Below, one piece after another: positions 18,702 through 27,738 of a DNA stretch of 64,000 nt. Origin of the DNA: Candidatus Binatia bacterium (lineage in GTDB: Bacteria > Desulfobacterota > Binatia > UBA12015); contig JAQWJE010000033.1 in NCBI GenBank assembly GCA_029248525.1, positions 1 to 64,000 on the forward strand. Direction: 5' to 3'. Below the pieces are notes generated by a model. It was not told where the DNA came from, ran no database searches, and worked only from the letters and a program-made list of their open reading frames with translations. A program made the translations under genes and the position numbers. Within the stretch, counting starts at the first letter, position 1. Every line of letters starts with the position of its first letter.

Positions 18702-20081
18702 ATGAGATACCCAATCCACTCAGGCCGGGCCCAATCAGCAAGCCGCTCGCCCGCCGCAATCAACGGTCTTGAGAGGCCATCCCAAAGGCTACTCTGGACC
18801 CATTGGCGGATAGCCGGAATGCTGCTGCTCGGGCTGATTTTGGTTTTTCTGCCGCGTCCTGCCAGAGCGTCGCCCGAGCCGAATCCCGAGACCATACAGG
18901 CGCCAGTTCGTGTCATGGAAGTGTCGGCAGCATATGCCTATCTGGGTCTGACAAATAATGCGGGTGCGGAATACGTAGTCTTCGATATTTCGCGTCCCGA
19001 ATTGCCCCGCATTGTGGATCAGGCAGAAGTTGGTCAAACCGTCAGTGCCCTCCACCCTGCGGCCACCGGAACTTTCATCGCCACCGAAAGCGCCCAGCGA
19101 GAAATCTTCCTGCGCACACGAGAGCCGGACACCCTGCGCAAAATCATCACGCTGCCCGGTGAGGGAAAAATCGTGAAACTGGACCAGATCGGAGAACTCC
19201 TTGTCGTTCTGAGCAAGGCTGACACTGGGGGCGACCACACCTTTCTTCTCGACATCCAGGACCCCGCCAAGCCCAAAATTCAGTCGGGCTCCCCGCGCAG
19301 CGAGGCACGGATTGCCCACAAGCTCCGGACCCCTCCACAAATAGCGCAAATCCCCCCTCGGAAAGTGGCTCGGCTGTGGGAGCAACACCCGGGAGACGCC
19401 AACTATGCGTTGGTCGGTCTGGACACTGAGAAAGATTCCTTTCGCGTGCACCGCGTCGAGCCCGAAACACTTCGCTTCGAGGACAACAATGGCGATGGCA
19501 TGCTTGAATTGGCCTGTATCGGTGATTCCAACACTGTCGGCAGCACCAACGTCTGGCCCTCCAATTGGTGCCATTGGGTTGCCGAGGAGATCCTGAACTC
19601 GGCGTTTGCGACCACCAACTACTCAGCCAACGGGGCCCGGATCGATAGCCTGTGGCCAGACCAGTCGGGCGCGACTCTTCTTGCGAACGCTCTCGAGGAA
19701 AAACCGGATGCCATTGTCTTCGCTCTGGGAAGCAACGACCTGCCATACCTGCGGCCCGGACATCTGGACGAGGATATTCGCGTACGCATCCACCAGCTCG
19801 AGGCACTCGTCGCAACGGCCCGGAAAAACGGCGCACAGTCCTTCGTCGCCCTCCTCCCGCCACGCTTCGACCAAAAGGAACCATCGGGAGCAAGGAGTCG
19901 ATTCAACGAGGCGATTCGTGCCCATTGGGAGCCGCACGAGATTCTCGACTTTGATTCCGGATTTTCCTCATCCGATTTCGGATCCGACGGGCTTCATTTC
20001 AAGGGAGTCGGCCACGCCAAACGTGCGGTTCGCGCCGCCGAGTTCCTCCAAAAGGATTCGCCCGAGAAACAAACTCCATGA
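18702..20081 (+). CDS. SGNH/GDSL hydrolase with N-terminal beta-rich domain
   Basis: 459 residues. A hydrophobic segment at about 40-55 (ending PRPARA) is a signal peptide or membrane anchor with a long N-terminal tail. Residues 65-250 contain beta-strand blocks resembling LVIVD-type propeller repeats (VRVMEVSAAYAYLGL, DNLLVV-like strands). A calcium-loop-like DNNGDGMLE precedes block I, GDSNT (nucleophile Ser276). The Asn of GSNDLPYL and the C-terminal DGLHFKGVGH supply the rest of the SGNH set. Such enzymes are esterases or acetylhydrolases, often on polysaccharides. No Shine-Dalgarno is obvious, so the start may be later. It is convergent with the FMN protein gene, 85 nt away. Confidence 0.8.
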   Translation: MRYPIHSGRAQSASRSPAAINGLERPSQRLLWTHWRIAGMLLLGLILVFLPRPARASPEPNPETIQAPVRVMEVSAAYAYLGLTNNAGAEYVVFDISRPELPRIVDQAEVGQTVSALHPAATGTFIATESAQREIFLRTREPDTLRKIITLPGEGKIVKLDQIGELLVVLSKADTGGDHTFLLDIQDPAKPKIQSGSPRSEARIAHKLRTPPQIAQIPPRKVARLWEQHPGDANYALVGLDTEKDSFRVHRVEPETLRFEDNNGDGMLELACIGDSNTVGSTNVWPSNWCHWVAEEILNSAFATTNYSANGARIDSLWPDQSGATLLANALEEKPDAIVFALGSNDLPYLRPGHLDEDIRVRIHQLEALVATARKNGAQSFVALLPPRFDQKEPSGARSRFNEAIRAHWEPHEILDFDSGFSSSDFGSDGLHFKGVGHAKRAVRAAEFLQKDSPEKQTP

Positions 20082-20166
20082 AAATCGGCAAAGCATGCGG
20101 GCCGGCAGACAACCTTATCGAAGGGAGACGGCCTCCGATCCACGCGCCAACCCTGAAAAGGAAAGA

Positions 20167-21765
20167 CTACCAGTGTGCGGCTTCGGCCGAATCCCAGAAG
20201 CGTTGCAAAACTGGCCCGGCATTGCCCTCCAGGAGCTGGCCGGCTTCGTAGAAATCATACATCCGACTCATCGGACGAACATCATTCATCGCCATCCGCC
20301 ACCAGAGATGGTCCGGGGTAAAGCCCGACGGGTGCTCCAGCCCCGCGGCCCCGGTAACCGCAGCCAGGGCCTCTACTGTATTCCGATGAAAGTGGAAGAC
20401 ACGGTCGGCCTTGTCCTCGACGTTCAACGCACGTTGCAGCAACTTGTCCTGCGTGGCGACGCCAACCGGACAGGCATTGGTGTGGCACTGCTGCGCCTGA
20501 ATGCATCCAACCGACAGCATGAAGCCGCGCGCCGAATTACACCAATCAGCACCCATCGACATCGCCCCTGCAATCTCGAACCCGCTGATACGCTTGCCAC
20601 TCGCAGCCACCTTCAGCTGGTCGCGCACTCCGACGCCGACCAACATATTTTGCACAAGAACAAGCCCCTCACGCAGGGGGACTCCGAGGTGATCCGAGAA
20701 TTCGATGGGTGCAGCACCGGTGCCGCCCTCGCCGCCATCCACGGTAATGAAGTCCGGCAGCAACCCCGTCTCGTGTATGGCCTTGCCCAAGGCGAAAACC
20801 TGCCGCGGATCGCCAACGCACAACTTGAAACCGACCGGCTTACCCCCCGAGAGCTCACGTAATTGCGCCACGAATTCCAGCAAACCTATGGGCGAAGAAA
20901 AAGCGCTATGGCCGGGTGGTGATATGCACTCAACACCTTGTGGGACCCGACGGGCCTCGGAGATTTCCTTGGTCACCTTGGCCCCGGGGAGAACGCCCCC
21001 GTGCCCCGGCTTGGCACCCTGAGAGAGCTTGATCTCGATCATCTTCACCTGATCCACAGATGCCTGCTCGGCAAACATCTCCTTGTCGAAGGTTCCCTGA
21101 TCGCTGCGACAGCCGAAATAACCGGTACCGATTTGCCAGATGATGTCGCCACCTTCCTGACGATGATACGAAGACAGGCCACCCTCGCCCGTATTATGCG
21201 CGAAGCCTCCCTTGCGCGCTCCTGCGTTCATGGCTCGCACGGCTCGTGCCCCGAGCGCACCAAAACTCATTGCAGAGACGTTGAACACAGAGGCGTCGTA
21301 GGGTTGGGCGCAACGTTCCGCTCCGACCAGAGTTCTCAGGTTCCTTGCGGGATCAGCCACCGGCGGTATCGGCGCCAACGATTGCGTAATCCACGAATAG
21401 CCTTCCTTGTAGACGTCCAGCTCGGTGCCGAAAGGTTTCTCGGCCGGAAGATTCTTGGCTCGCTCATACATCAGGGAACGCTCGTCCCGATTGAAGGGCT
21501 TGCCATCCGTATTGCTCTCGACCAGATACTGATGCAGTTCGGGTCCGACGTCTTCAAGAATAAAGCGAAGGTGCCCGAGCAAGGGATAGTTCCGCAAAAT
21601 GTTATGACGTTTTTGAGTCAGATCGTATGCGCAGACCAACAGCAAAGCGCCGAAGGTAATCAACGGCCAGAGGAATCCGAAGGAGACATAATACGTCAAC
21701 AAGGCGCTGCCGATGACCAACAGCAGGATAAAAGGAAAAACATAGCTGCGTAATTTGTGAATCAA
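20167..21765 (-). CDS. FMN-binding glutamate-synthase-like protein
   Basis: I choose TTG 21765, which follows GGAGGGAG; TTG 21795 is the longest alternative. The product has 532 residues with two N-terminal membrane helices (about 8-45) and then the FMN-binding core of the glutamate synthase large subunit: SFGALGARAV, HNTGEGGLSSYH, KLSQGAKPGHGG, VDGGEGGTGAAP. The cluster CIQAQQCHTNACPVG keeps the C-x5-C-x4-C spacing of the GltB 3Fe-4S site. There is no glutaminase domain, so it is not a full glutamate synthase. This widespread stand-alone family is of unknown substrate; archaeal relatives act as glutamate synthase cores. No gltD-like partner is adjacent. Confidence 0.88.
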   Translation of the reverse strand: MIHKLRSYVFPFILLLVIGSALLTYYVSFGFLWPLITFGALLLVCAYDLTQKRHNILRNYPLLGHLRFILEDVGPELHQYLVESNTDGKPFNRDERSLMYERAKNLPAEKPFGTELDVYKEGYSWITQSLAPIPPVADPARNLRTLVGAERCAQPYDASVFNVSAMSFGALGARAVRAMNAGARKGGFAHNTGEGGLSSYHRQEGGDIIWQIGTGYFGCRSDQGTFDKEMFAEQASVDQVKMIEIKLSQGAKPGHGGVLPGAKVTKEISEARRVPQGVECISPPGHSAFSSPIGLLEFVAQLRELSGGKPVGFKLCVGDPRQVFALGKAIHETGLLPDFITVDGGEGGTGAAPIEFSDHLGVPLREGLVLVQNMLVGVGVRDQLKVAASGKRISGFEIAGAMSMGADWCNSARGFMLSVGCIQAQQCHTNACPVGVATQDKLLQRALNVEDKADRVFHFHRNTVEALAAVTGAAGLEHPSGFTPDHLWWRMAMNDVRPMSRMYDFYEAGQLLEGNAGPVLQRFWDSAEAAHW

Positions 21766-22178
21766 CTCGCGACTCCCTCCGGACAGGATCGGCAAGAAAG
21801 CTCCGATCTCAAATATTCGCCGCCCCTCGAGACAACGACCCTTCCGTAAAGATTCTGCCTATCAGAAAAGCCGCGAATGTGGACCCGGAAGAGTGATATT
21901 CCTCAAGCGCAGAATCCCGATGCGCGTCGCGCGGCGGTTCCATTGCCGGAATGACGGAGAATTATGCTCACAGAAAAGACGCAAGCTCTCTTTTCGGGCT
22001 GTTTCCACTCGATATGGTTCCGGGGCATCCTATGCGCAACTGGAGGCGGACGATCAACCTGTTCGGGCGGGCCGGCTTCCCACGTCCCGATCAATATGCT
22101 TTTCCGTTGGATACGCCCGGACCCTTGAGTGCAATCTCCGAAAATTTCCGTGGACGTCGTGGATTTGAAAGATTCGGC
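21766..22178. other. Divergent intergenic region, no gene seen
   Basis: The region between the FMN protein gene (minus) and the GT39 gene (plus). The plus frame of GT39 stays open upstream to 21951, but its translation here (Arg/Pro/Phe-rich) does not look like the membrane protein that follows. I see no hairpin, repeat or RNA gene. It must hold both promoters; a relatively A+T-rich patch at 21805-21870 is the likeliest place. Confidence 0.4.
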
Positions 22179-23792
22179 ATGAATGAAGAGAACCCCATTG
22201 CGCAAGGAATGCCCTCGCCACAGAAGTGGACGGGCCTTCTGGAGAATGACTGGATTCTTCTACCCGTGCTCGCCGTCACTTTCTTCCTAGGCCTCGGCAA
22301 TGCCCCCCTCTTCGATCTCGACGAGGGTGCTTTCAGCGCCGCGACCTGGGAGATGTTGCAGCGTGGGGATTTCATCACCACTTACCTGAACGGCGCCGTT
22401 CGTTTCGATAAACCCATCCTGATTTATTGGTTACAGGCAGCTTCGGTTGCGAGTTGGGGTTCCGTCGAATGGGCCTATCGTCTGCCCTCGGCGGTCGCAG
22501 CCACCCTTTGGGTTCTGGTCGTCTACCGTTTCGCCAAGCCAAGGCTACCTGCAGGTGGCGGGCTCGCCAGTGCTCTGATCATGAGCCTTTCCCTGATTGT
22601 GTGGATCATCGGACGAACCGCGTCCGCTGACGCCCTGCTCAACCTCTGGCTGACCCTCACGCTGCTGGATATCTATCGTTACTGGGAGAGGCCCGAGAAA
22701 AGAATTCTCGACCGAATCTTCCTCTGGATGGGTCTCGGGTTCCTGACCAAAGGGCCGGTGGCCATCGCCTTGCCGCTTGGCATCAGCGCCGTATTCTACG
22801 CTTCTTTTCGGCAATGGAGAGAATGGTTGAGCGGCGCCGTCCATTGGCGGGGGTGGCTGATTCTGATCGGCATCGCAGGCCCTTGGTACCTGCTCGAATA
22901 TCAAGCACAGGGCCAAGCATTCATCGACGGATTTTTCCTCAAGCATAACGTGGGTCGCTTTACGCAAACCATGGAAAACCACGGGGGCACGATCTTCTAT
23001 TATCTGCCGATGCTCCTGTGGATGTACCTGCCTTTCACCGGATTGCTGCTTGTCGCCTTCAGCCGCATACGCGCCATGCGTTCACAGCCCCTCGACCGCT
23101 TCCTCTGGATCTGGTTCGGTGTCGTCTTTGCGATCTTTTCCTTTTCCTCAACCCAGCTGCCCCACTACCTTCTCTATGGAAGCGTGCCCTTGTTTCTCCT
23201 CATGGCTAAAGCTCGATCGCCTCTCGCGCGGCACTGGCTGCTTCTCGGGCCGGCGGCAGCACTTTTGCTGGTCCTGCCCGTCCTCCCCGAGATCGTGGCA
23301 GTCGTGGCATACTTCACAAAACACCCCTATACCGCCGCCATGCTGGCCCCCATTCGCGACCTCGCATCAACGGGTTACCGAGTCTGGACCTTGGCTGGCG
23401 CGCTGTTGGCAATTTTTGTCCTGACCCGAAGGAACATCGCGCCCTGGCATACATTACTCATGCTCGGTCTGATCCAAACGCTGGTCATGACTCAGGCAGC
23501 CTTGCCGCTCGCGGGAAGGCTGCAGCAAGGGCCGGTTGTCGAGGCAGCGAGCTTCGCCCGCAAATACCCAGGGGTGATCGTGATGTGGGGCATCAATATG
23601 CCGAGCTTCACGATTTACCGGGAGAAGATCACTCCGAGACGCCCGCCGCGAGAAGGAGATTGGGTTTTCACGAAGAAAAACAAGGTGGATGCATTCGGAC
23701 CCTATCGGATTCAGTTTCAAAGCGGTGGTGTCGCACTCATCTCGCTTGAATCGCCCGCGACCGGAACCGCGCCGTCGGAACCTAACCAATAA
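22179..23792 (+). CDS. GT39-type (ArnT/PMT-like) membrane glycosyltransferase
   Basis: The ATG at 22179 gives 537 residues. The earlier in-frame ATG at 21951 adds a non-membrane, unsupported leader. The family's first luminal loop with the acidic pair is clear (LFDLDEGAFSAATWEML), followed by FDKPILIYWLQA, RLPSAVAATLWVL and about 11 hydrophobic helices. ArnT-like enzymes move a sugar from a polyprenyl-phosphate donor to lipid A, other glycolipids or proteins on the outer face of the inner membrane. A GT2 that could make the donor and a PAP2 phosphatase lie next door. Its last 76 nt overlap the 3' end of the PAP2 gene on the other strand. Confidence 0.9.
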   Translation: MNEENPIAQGMPSPQKWTGLLENDWILLPVLAVTFFLGLGNAPLFDLDEGAFSAATWEMLQRGDFITTYLNGAVRFDKPILIYWLQAASVASWGSVEWAYRLPSAVAATLWVLVVYRFAKPRLPAGGGLASALIMSLSLIVWIIGRTASADALLNLWLTLTLLDIYRYWERPEKRILDRIFLWMGLGFLTKGPVAIALPLGISAVFYASFRQWREWLSGAVHWRGWLILIGIAGPWYLLEYQAQGQAFIDGFFLKHNVGRFTQTMENHGGTIFYYLPMLLWMYLPFTGLLLVAFSRIRAMRSQPLDRFLWIWFGVVFAIFSFSSTQLPHYLLYGSVPLFLLMAKARSPLARHWLLLGPAAALLLVLPVLPEIVAVVAYFTKHPYTAAMLAPIRDLASTGYRVWTLAGALLAIFVLTRRNIAPWHTLLMLGLIQTLVMTQAALPLAGRLQQGPVVEAASFARKYPGVIVMWGINMPSFTIYREKITPRRPPREGDWVFTKKNKVDAFGPYRIQFQSGGVALISLESPATGTAPSEPNQ

Positions 23793-24391
23793 CGCGCGAC
23801 CAACAGCGAAACACCGGCACCAAGAACCGTGCCTGCGAGAACATCCGAAGGCCAATGCACGTTCATGCTCATCCGGCTGAGGCTGACCAGAACAGCCACA
23901 AGACCCGAACCGATCCAGAACCAGCGACGAGGGATCAGGATCCCGGCGAAAAAAGCGCAGATCCAGATATCCACTGTATGCCCCGAAGGAAAGGCGTGGA
24001 ATTGCGGACTCCACTCAAATCCGAAAAACGAATCTCCAAGACCGGCATCCGGCCGCGCGCGACCGAGTACCATCTTCAGCGATCGGGCGATGATTCCGGC
24101 ACCCAGGATTTCGGCAACCAGGTAGGCCTGAACGACGCGACGACTCTGGAGGTCCGACCTCCGATAGCTCCGATAGCTCCGAAGAAACGCTGCCACGAAC
24201 AGCGCGTAGAATCCATAGAGAGAAAAGTTGGAAAAGGCGCGTACCAGCGGCCGCCAATCGCCAAGATTCAGAAACCGTTGCGTCGCACCGAGGAAATCCG
24301 GATCGCCCCAGTAGAGCCATCCGATGACCGATATCAGGACAAAGCATCCATTGATCAGGAAGTAATCCTGCAAATGCTGACGCTGCAACAC
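23717..24391 (-). CDS. PAP2 family membrane phosphatase
   Basis: 224 residues with about five membrane helices. The three PAP2 phosphatase motifs are intact: KMVLGRARP (KX6RP), FPSGHT (PSGH) and SRMSMNVHWPSD (SRX5HX3D). Members remove phosphate from undecaprenyl pyrophosphate, phosphatidic acid, lipid A or polyprenyl-linked intermediates. It is 12 nt downstream of the GT2 gene, so the two form an operon facing the GT39 gene. The overall set suggests lipid-carrier recycling or lipid A/phospholipid dephosphorylation; which one is not decidable. The RSYRSYRR stretch comes from a short tandem DNA repeat. Confidence 0.93.
   Translation of the reverse strand: MLQRQHLQDYFLINGCFVLISVIGWLYWGDPDFLGATQRFLNLGDWRPLVRAFSNFSLYGFYALFVAAFLRSYRSYRRSDLQSRRVVQAYLVAEILGAGIIARSLKMVLGRARPDAGLGDSFFGFEWSPQFHAFPSGHTVDIWICAFFAGILIPRRWFWIGSGLVAVLVSLSRMSMNVHWPSDVLAGTVLGAGVSLLVARYWLGSDGAVPVAGDSSEMSATPPL
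24160..24182. repeat. 9-nt tandem repeat inside the PAP2 gene
   Basis: The unit TCCGATAGC occurs twice in full and then for five more bases (about 2.5 copies). On the coding strand it produces Arg-Ser-Tyr-Arg-Ser-Tyr-Arg in a cytoplasmic loop of the PAP2 protein. Because the unit is a multiple of three, copy-number change would add or remove three residues without a frameshift. Confidence 0.7.
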
Positions 24392-24403
24392 CTCAACCCA
24401 GCT

Positions 24404-25360
24404 CTACTCAAGGATTTCCCGGACGACATAAACTGTCTTGTCCTGAGATTCGTGCCAAGTTCGCGCCATCATTTCGGCAAGCAAGCCAAACGTCAAAAAC
24501 TGAAGACCGGTGATCGAAAGAAAGATTGCGAGCAAAACGAGGGGACGGTTCCCCAACTCGACCCCGAGAAAGAGGCGCTCGAAACCGAGCCATAGCAGCA
24601 TCAGAAGACCGCCGAGAAACGAGGGGAGTCCCAGAAATCCGAAAAAGTGGATCGGCCGGGTCGCGTAACCGGAGAGAAAGCGCACCGTCAGAAGATCCAG
24701 AACCACGCGCAGAGTGCGCGACAGACCATATTTCGATTCCCCAATCGTGCGTGCACGATGATTGACAGGTAGTTCTGCCACTTCGGCACCGAGGTCGGCG
24801 GCGAGTGCCGGCAGAAAACGGTGCATCTCGCCGTAAAGACGAATGCCGCGAGTGATCTCGGCGCGGTAAACTTTGATCCCACAGCCGAAATCGTGAAGGT
24901 TCACACCAGTCACCCGGCGTATAATCCCGTTGGCGATTCGCGAAGGCAGAATCCTGGTAGCGAACAAATCCTCCCGCTCGCGTCGCCAACCTGAAACGAC
25001 ATCCGCTCCCCCTTCCAGAACCTCCAGCATCCGCGGGATCTCTGCCGGGTCATTTTGCATATCGCCGTCCAAAGTGATGACAATTTCGCCGCGGGCGTGC
25101 TCAAAACCGGCCGCTATTCCCGCGGCTTGCCCAAAGTTGCGCCGAAAGCGAACCACCCGCACCCGGGCATCTCCCTCGCGGACCGCCGCCAAACGAGCGA
25201 AGGTGGCATCTTTGGATCCGTCGTCGACCGCGACTACTTCGCACGGACACTCCAGTCCATCCAGAACCGAGAGAAGTTCCTCAAAAAAAGGTGCGATCAC
25301 ATCCTCTTCCTGAAAAAACGGAACAACAACGGAAATTTTGGGTTCTACGCTCTCGGTCAT
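24404..25360 (-). CDS. GT2 polyprenyl-phosphate glycosyltransferase (DPM1/ArnC-like)
   Basis: The ATG at 25360 gives 318 residues beginning MTESVEPKISVVVP; a longer frame to 25429 would run into the neighbouring gene. The GT-A core shows VVPFFQEE, VVAVDDGSKD, the DxD-type LDGDMQNDP, LHDFGCGIKVYR and NHRARTIGESKYG. Two C-terminal membrane helices follow (about 225-255 and 265-290). Such enzymes charge undecaprenyl/dolichyl phosphate with a sugar (mannose, glucose, 4-amino-arabinose derivative and others). With GT39 and PAP2 next to it, donor synthesis for GT39 is the natural guess. The sugar is unknown. Confidence 0.92.
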   Translation of the reverse strand: MTESVEPKISVVVPFFQEEDVIAPFFEELLSVLDGLECPCEVVAVDDGSKDATFARLAAVREGDARVRVVRFRRNFGQAAGIAAGFEHARGEIVITLDGDMQNDPAEIPRMLEVLEGGADVVSGWRREREDLFATRILPSRIANGIIRRVTGVNLHDFGCGIKVYRAEITRGIRLYGEMHRFLPALAADLGAEVAELPVNHRARTIGESKYGLSRTLRVVLDLLTVRFLSGYATRPIHFFGFLGLPSFLGGLLMLLWLGFERLFLGVELGNRPLVLLAIFLSITGLQFLTFGLLAEMMARTWHESQDKTVYVVREILE

Positions 25361-25425
25361 GTCTCGCGGCCTCGGGTCGAGTCTAGCAAATGAGCATTCG
25401 GGATCGAGTCCCTTTGGACCCGCGG

Positions 25426-26274
25426 TCAACCACGACTTTGCGCCCGGCCTTCATTCGAGGCCTCGCGACAACAACGCTCCCAATCCACCCGATAGTAGCG
25501 GTCGATGGCCCCCAGTGTTTCTTCGGGGACCAGCGGAGCCTCGCCCATTGGCAAGATCCGAGACCCGTAGAGCACCAGATAGCGCACGAAGTCGCGGAAG
25601 AGGCGCTGCACCTGAAAAGCCACGACCGGTTTGAAAGCCGCCCGACGCCGCAACGTAATAAACTTGGTGACGGCACGAAATGCTCGCAGTTCGCGATCGC
25701 TATAAGAAACATGCTTGGGCGCCAACCCCACGGTCTCTTCGGGAAATGCAGCTCCGGTGATCCGGGCCAACTCTTGTACGAAGGCGAGACCGTCCTGTCG
25801 GAGATCCTCGTAGAATAGGATGATCGGCTTGCTGGTGAAGGATTTCTCGAGACAAGCAATTCGATCGGCCAGGCAGAGATCGGACGGCTGATAGACGGCG
25901 TCCGCGTTCGAGGGGTCCCAGACCTCCGAGAATTGTCGGACAACACCGTTTTTCAGAAGTCGCTTGTATTCGGAGCGCAACCAATCGCCCTGCTTTCGAA
26001 GCACCAGAATCGGACGGGCCTCGGGCCAGGCCCGCGCGAAATTTCGAATTTCTTCCGCACCACGATCACCTTGATAGACTTCGTAGGAAACCAGAAATCG
26101 CTTTTCACGCTTTGCCGCTACAATCTGCAATCTGTTCGCGTACTGATCCTTGCCGATATATTCGAGCCCCTCGAAAAAAGGGAATACAGAAGATTGCAGA
26201 TAAGTCGTTCCCGTCCGCATCATCCCGCAGTGCCAGAAAATCAACGGTTGCCGAGATGGGGTGTCGGTACTCAT
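25426..26274 (-). CDS. Sulfotransferase-like P-loop protein
   Basis: 282 residues. The N-terminal strand-loop FWHCGMMRTGTTYLQ at about 13-27 matches the PAPS 5'-phosphosulfate-binding loop of bacterial/carbohydrate sulfotransferases. PILVLRKQGDWLRSEYKR at about 87-104 fits the 3'-phosphate-binding segment with its Arg and Ser. The C-terminal part is basic and helical. Proteins like this sulfate glycans or lipids at the cytoplasmic side, but some family members have lost activity. It lies 65 nt upstream of the GT2 gene on the same strand, so sulfation of the same glycolipid is plausible. The CysC at 8.9 kb could provide PAPS. Confidence 0.75.
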   Translation of the reverse strand: MSTDTPSRQPLIFWHCGMMRTGTTYLQSSVFPFFEGLEYIGKDQYANRLQIVAAKREKRFLVSYEVYQGDRGAEEIRNFARAWPEARPILVLRKQGDWLRSEYKRLLKNGVVRQFSEVWDPSNADAVYQPSDLCLADRIACLEKSFTSKPIILFYEDLRQDGLAFVQELARITGAAFPEETVGLAPKHVSYSDRELRAFRAVTKFITLRRRAAFKPVVAFQVQRLFRDFVRYLVLYGSRILPMGEAPLVPEETLGAIDRYYRVDWERCCREASNEGRAQSRG

Positions 26275-26472
26275 TCTGACGCCACTCTAACGGATGCAGC
26301 CAACAAACTACGAGCGTTGTCGCGAGACATTCGTCCAAAAAAACGAAAACTTGCCGGCTCCTCGAGAAATCCCGCGAAACTACCGGCGAGGGAGCGCTCA
26401 ACGAGAACCGCGACTGACCGCCGCGCTGGCACCAACTCCAATTTGCCGACCATTTGCGCTATCCAACAAGGG

Positions 26473-27660
26473 GTGGCCAACCCCGACGTCATCATATTAG
26501 GCGCCGGCGCCGCCGGATTGCTCTGCGCGATCGAGGCCGGGCGCCGTGGCCGAAACGTCCGGGTCCTGGAAAGCGGCCCCGCGCCGGGGGCCAAAATTCG
26601 TATTTCCGGTGGTGGTCGCTGCAATTTTACCAATCTCTATTGCGGGCCGGATGACTTTCTTTCCGACAACCGACACTTTTGCCGCTCCGCCCTCGCACGT
26701 TTCACGCCTCAGGACTTCATTGACCGGGTCGATGCCGCCGGTATCGCGTGGCATGAGAAAAAGTTGGGGCAATTATTCTGCACAGAGCGTGGGGGGGCAG
26801 CCCTGATTGTCGATCTCCTCCTCGAGGCCTGCAAGGAAACGGGCCATGTGGAGATTCAGTGCAATACCGATGTCCAGAATATCCGCCGCACCGATACGGA
26901 CTTCGAAATCCTGCTTGCTGACCAAACGCTGCGTTGCGAATCCGCCGTGATCGCCACCGGAGGTCCGTCCATACCGAAGATGGGGGCCAGCGGGTTCGGC
27001 TATGAAATCGCCCGCAGGTTCGGCCTTCCCCTGATCAAGCCGGAGGCCGCTCTCGTCCCGCTGACGCTTGCTCCCGAACTGCTGCAGGAAACCTCGACGT
27101 TGTCCGGAATCTCGCTACCGGTCCAAGCCACAGCCGGGCGAGCTCAATTTCAGGAAGGGATGCTGTTTACCCATCGCGGATTATCCGGGCCCGCCATTCT
27201 TCAGATTTCCTCCTACTGGTCCGCGGGGGATAGCGTCGAGATTGATTTGCTTCCTGAGCAGGATCTCGCCGCCGAACTGGAACAGGGTCGGCGAGAAACA
27301 CCTCGCAAACACCTGTTGAACTTTCTGGAAAACAAACTGCCCGCGCGACTGGCGGGATGGATTGTCGGCGAGTCCGGTTATGACGGCACCCTCGCCCACC
27401 TGTCGGCCCACCATACCGAGCGACTGATCGATCGAATCCACCGTTGGCGTTGCCGACCAGCCGGCAGCGAGGGCTTCCGCACGGCGGAAGTGACCCGCGG
27501 CGGCGTCTCGACCCAGGCCCTCTCGTCGAAAACCATGGAATGCCGAGAGCACCCCGGGCTCTACTTTATCGGCGAAGTTGTCGACGTGACCGGCCACCTT
27601 GGGGGATTCAATTTCCAGTGGGCCTGGTCAAGTGGCTACGCGGCTGGACAAGTTGCCTAA
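26473..27660 (+). CDS. NAD(P)/FAD-dependent oxidoreductase (BaiN/HI0933 family)
   Basis: The GTG at 26473 gives 395 residues and puts the FAD motif VIILGAGAAGL at residue 6, as in relatives; no ATG is available. The longer upstream frame is not protein-like. Family marks are KIRISGGGRCNFTN, the LFCTERGG segment, TGGPSIPKMGASGFGY, GMLFTHRGLSGPAIL, EVTRGGVSTQ and the C-terminal FIGEVVDVTGHLGGFNFQWAWSSG (given here in two overlapping family blocks). Relatives include clostridial BaiN, proposed in bile-acid dehydroxylation, and RdsA-type proteins, but the biochemical role of most members is unknown. A sulfotransferase gene is divergent from it. Confidence 0.9.
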   Translation: MANPDVIILGAGAAGLLCAIEAGRRGRNVRVLESGPAPGAKIRISGGGRCNFTNLYCGPDDFLSDNRHFCRSALARFTPQDFIDRVDAAGIAWHEKKLGQLFCTERGGAALIVDLLLEACKETGHVEIQCNTDVQNIRRTDTDFEILLADQTLRCESAVIATGGPSIPKMGASGFGYEIARRFGLPLIKPEAALVPLTLAPELLQETSTLSGISLPVQATAGRAQFQEGMLFTHRGLSGPAILQISSYWSAGDSVEIDLLPEQDLAAELEQGRRETPRKHLLNFLENKLPARLAGWIVGESGYDGTLAHLSAHHTERLIDRIHRWRCRPAGSEGFRTAEVTRGGVSTQALSSKTMECREHPGLYFIGEVVDVTGHLGGFNFQWAWSSGYAAGQVA

Positions 27661-27738
27661 CGCGCCATAAGGTCGGGCCAAACAGAAGGTCGCTGCCAAC
27701 CGCATCAGCGATGCATTGATCCGAATATAGGGAAGCTC

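Noticed and set aside
25933-26472. Upstream continuation of the BaiN-type frame
   Set aside because: The residues are basic and non-conserved and overlap the 5' half of the sulfotransferase gene in antisense. The FAD motif starts five residues after GTG 26473.
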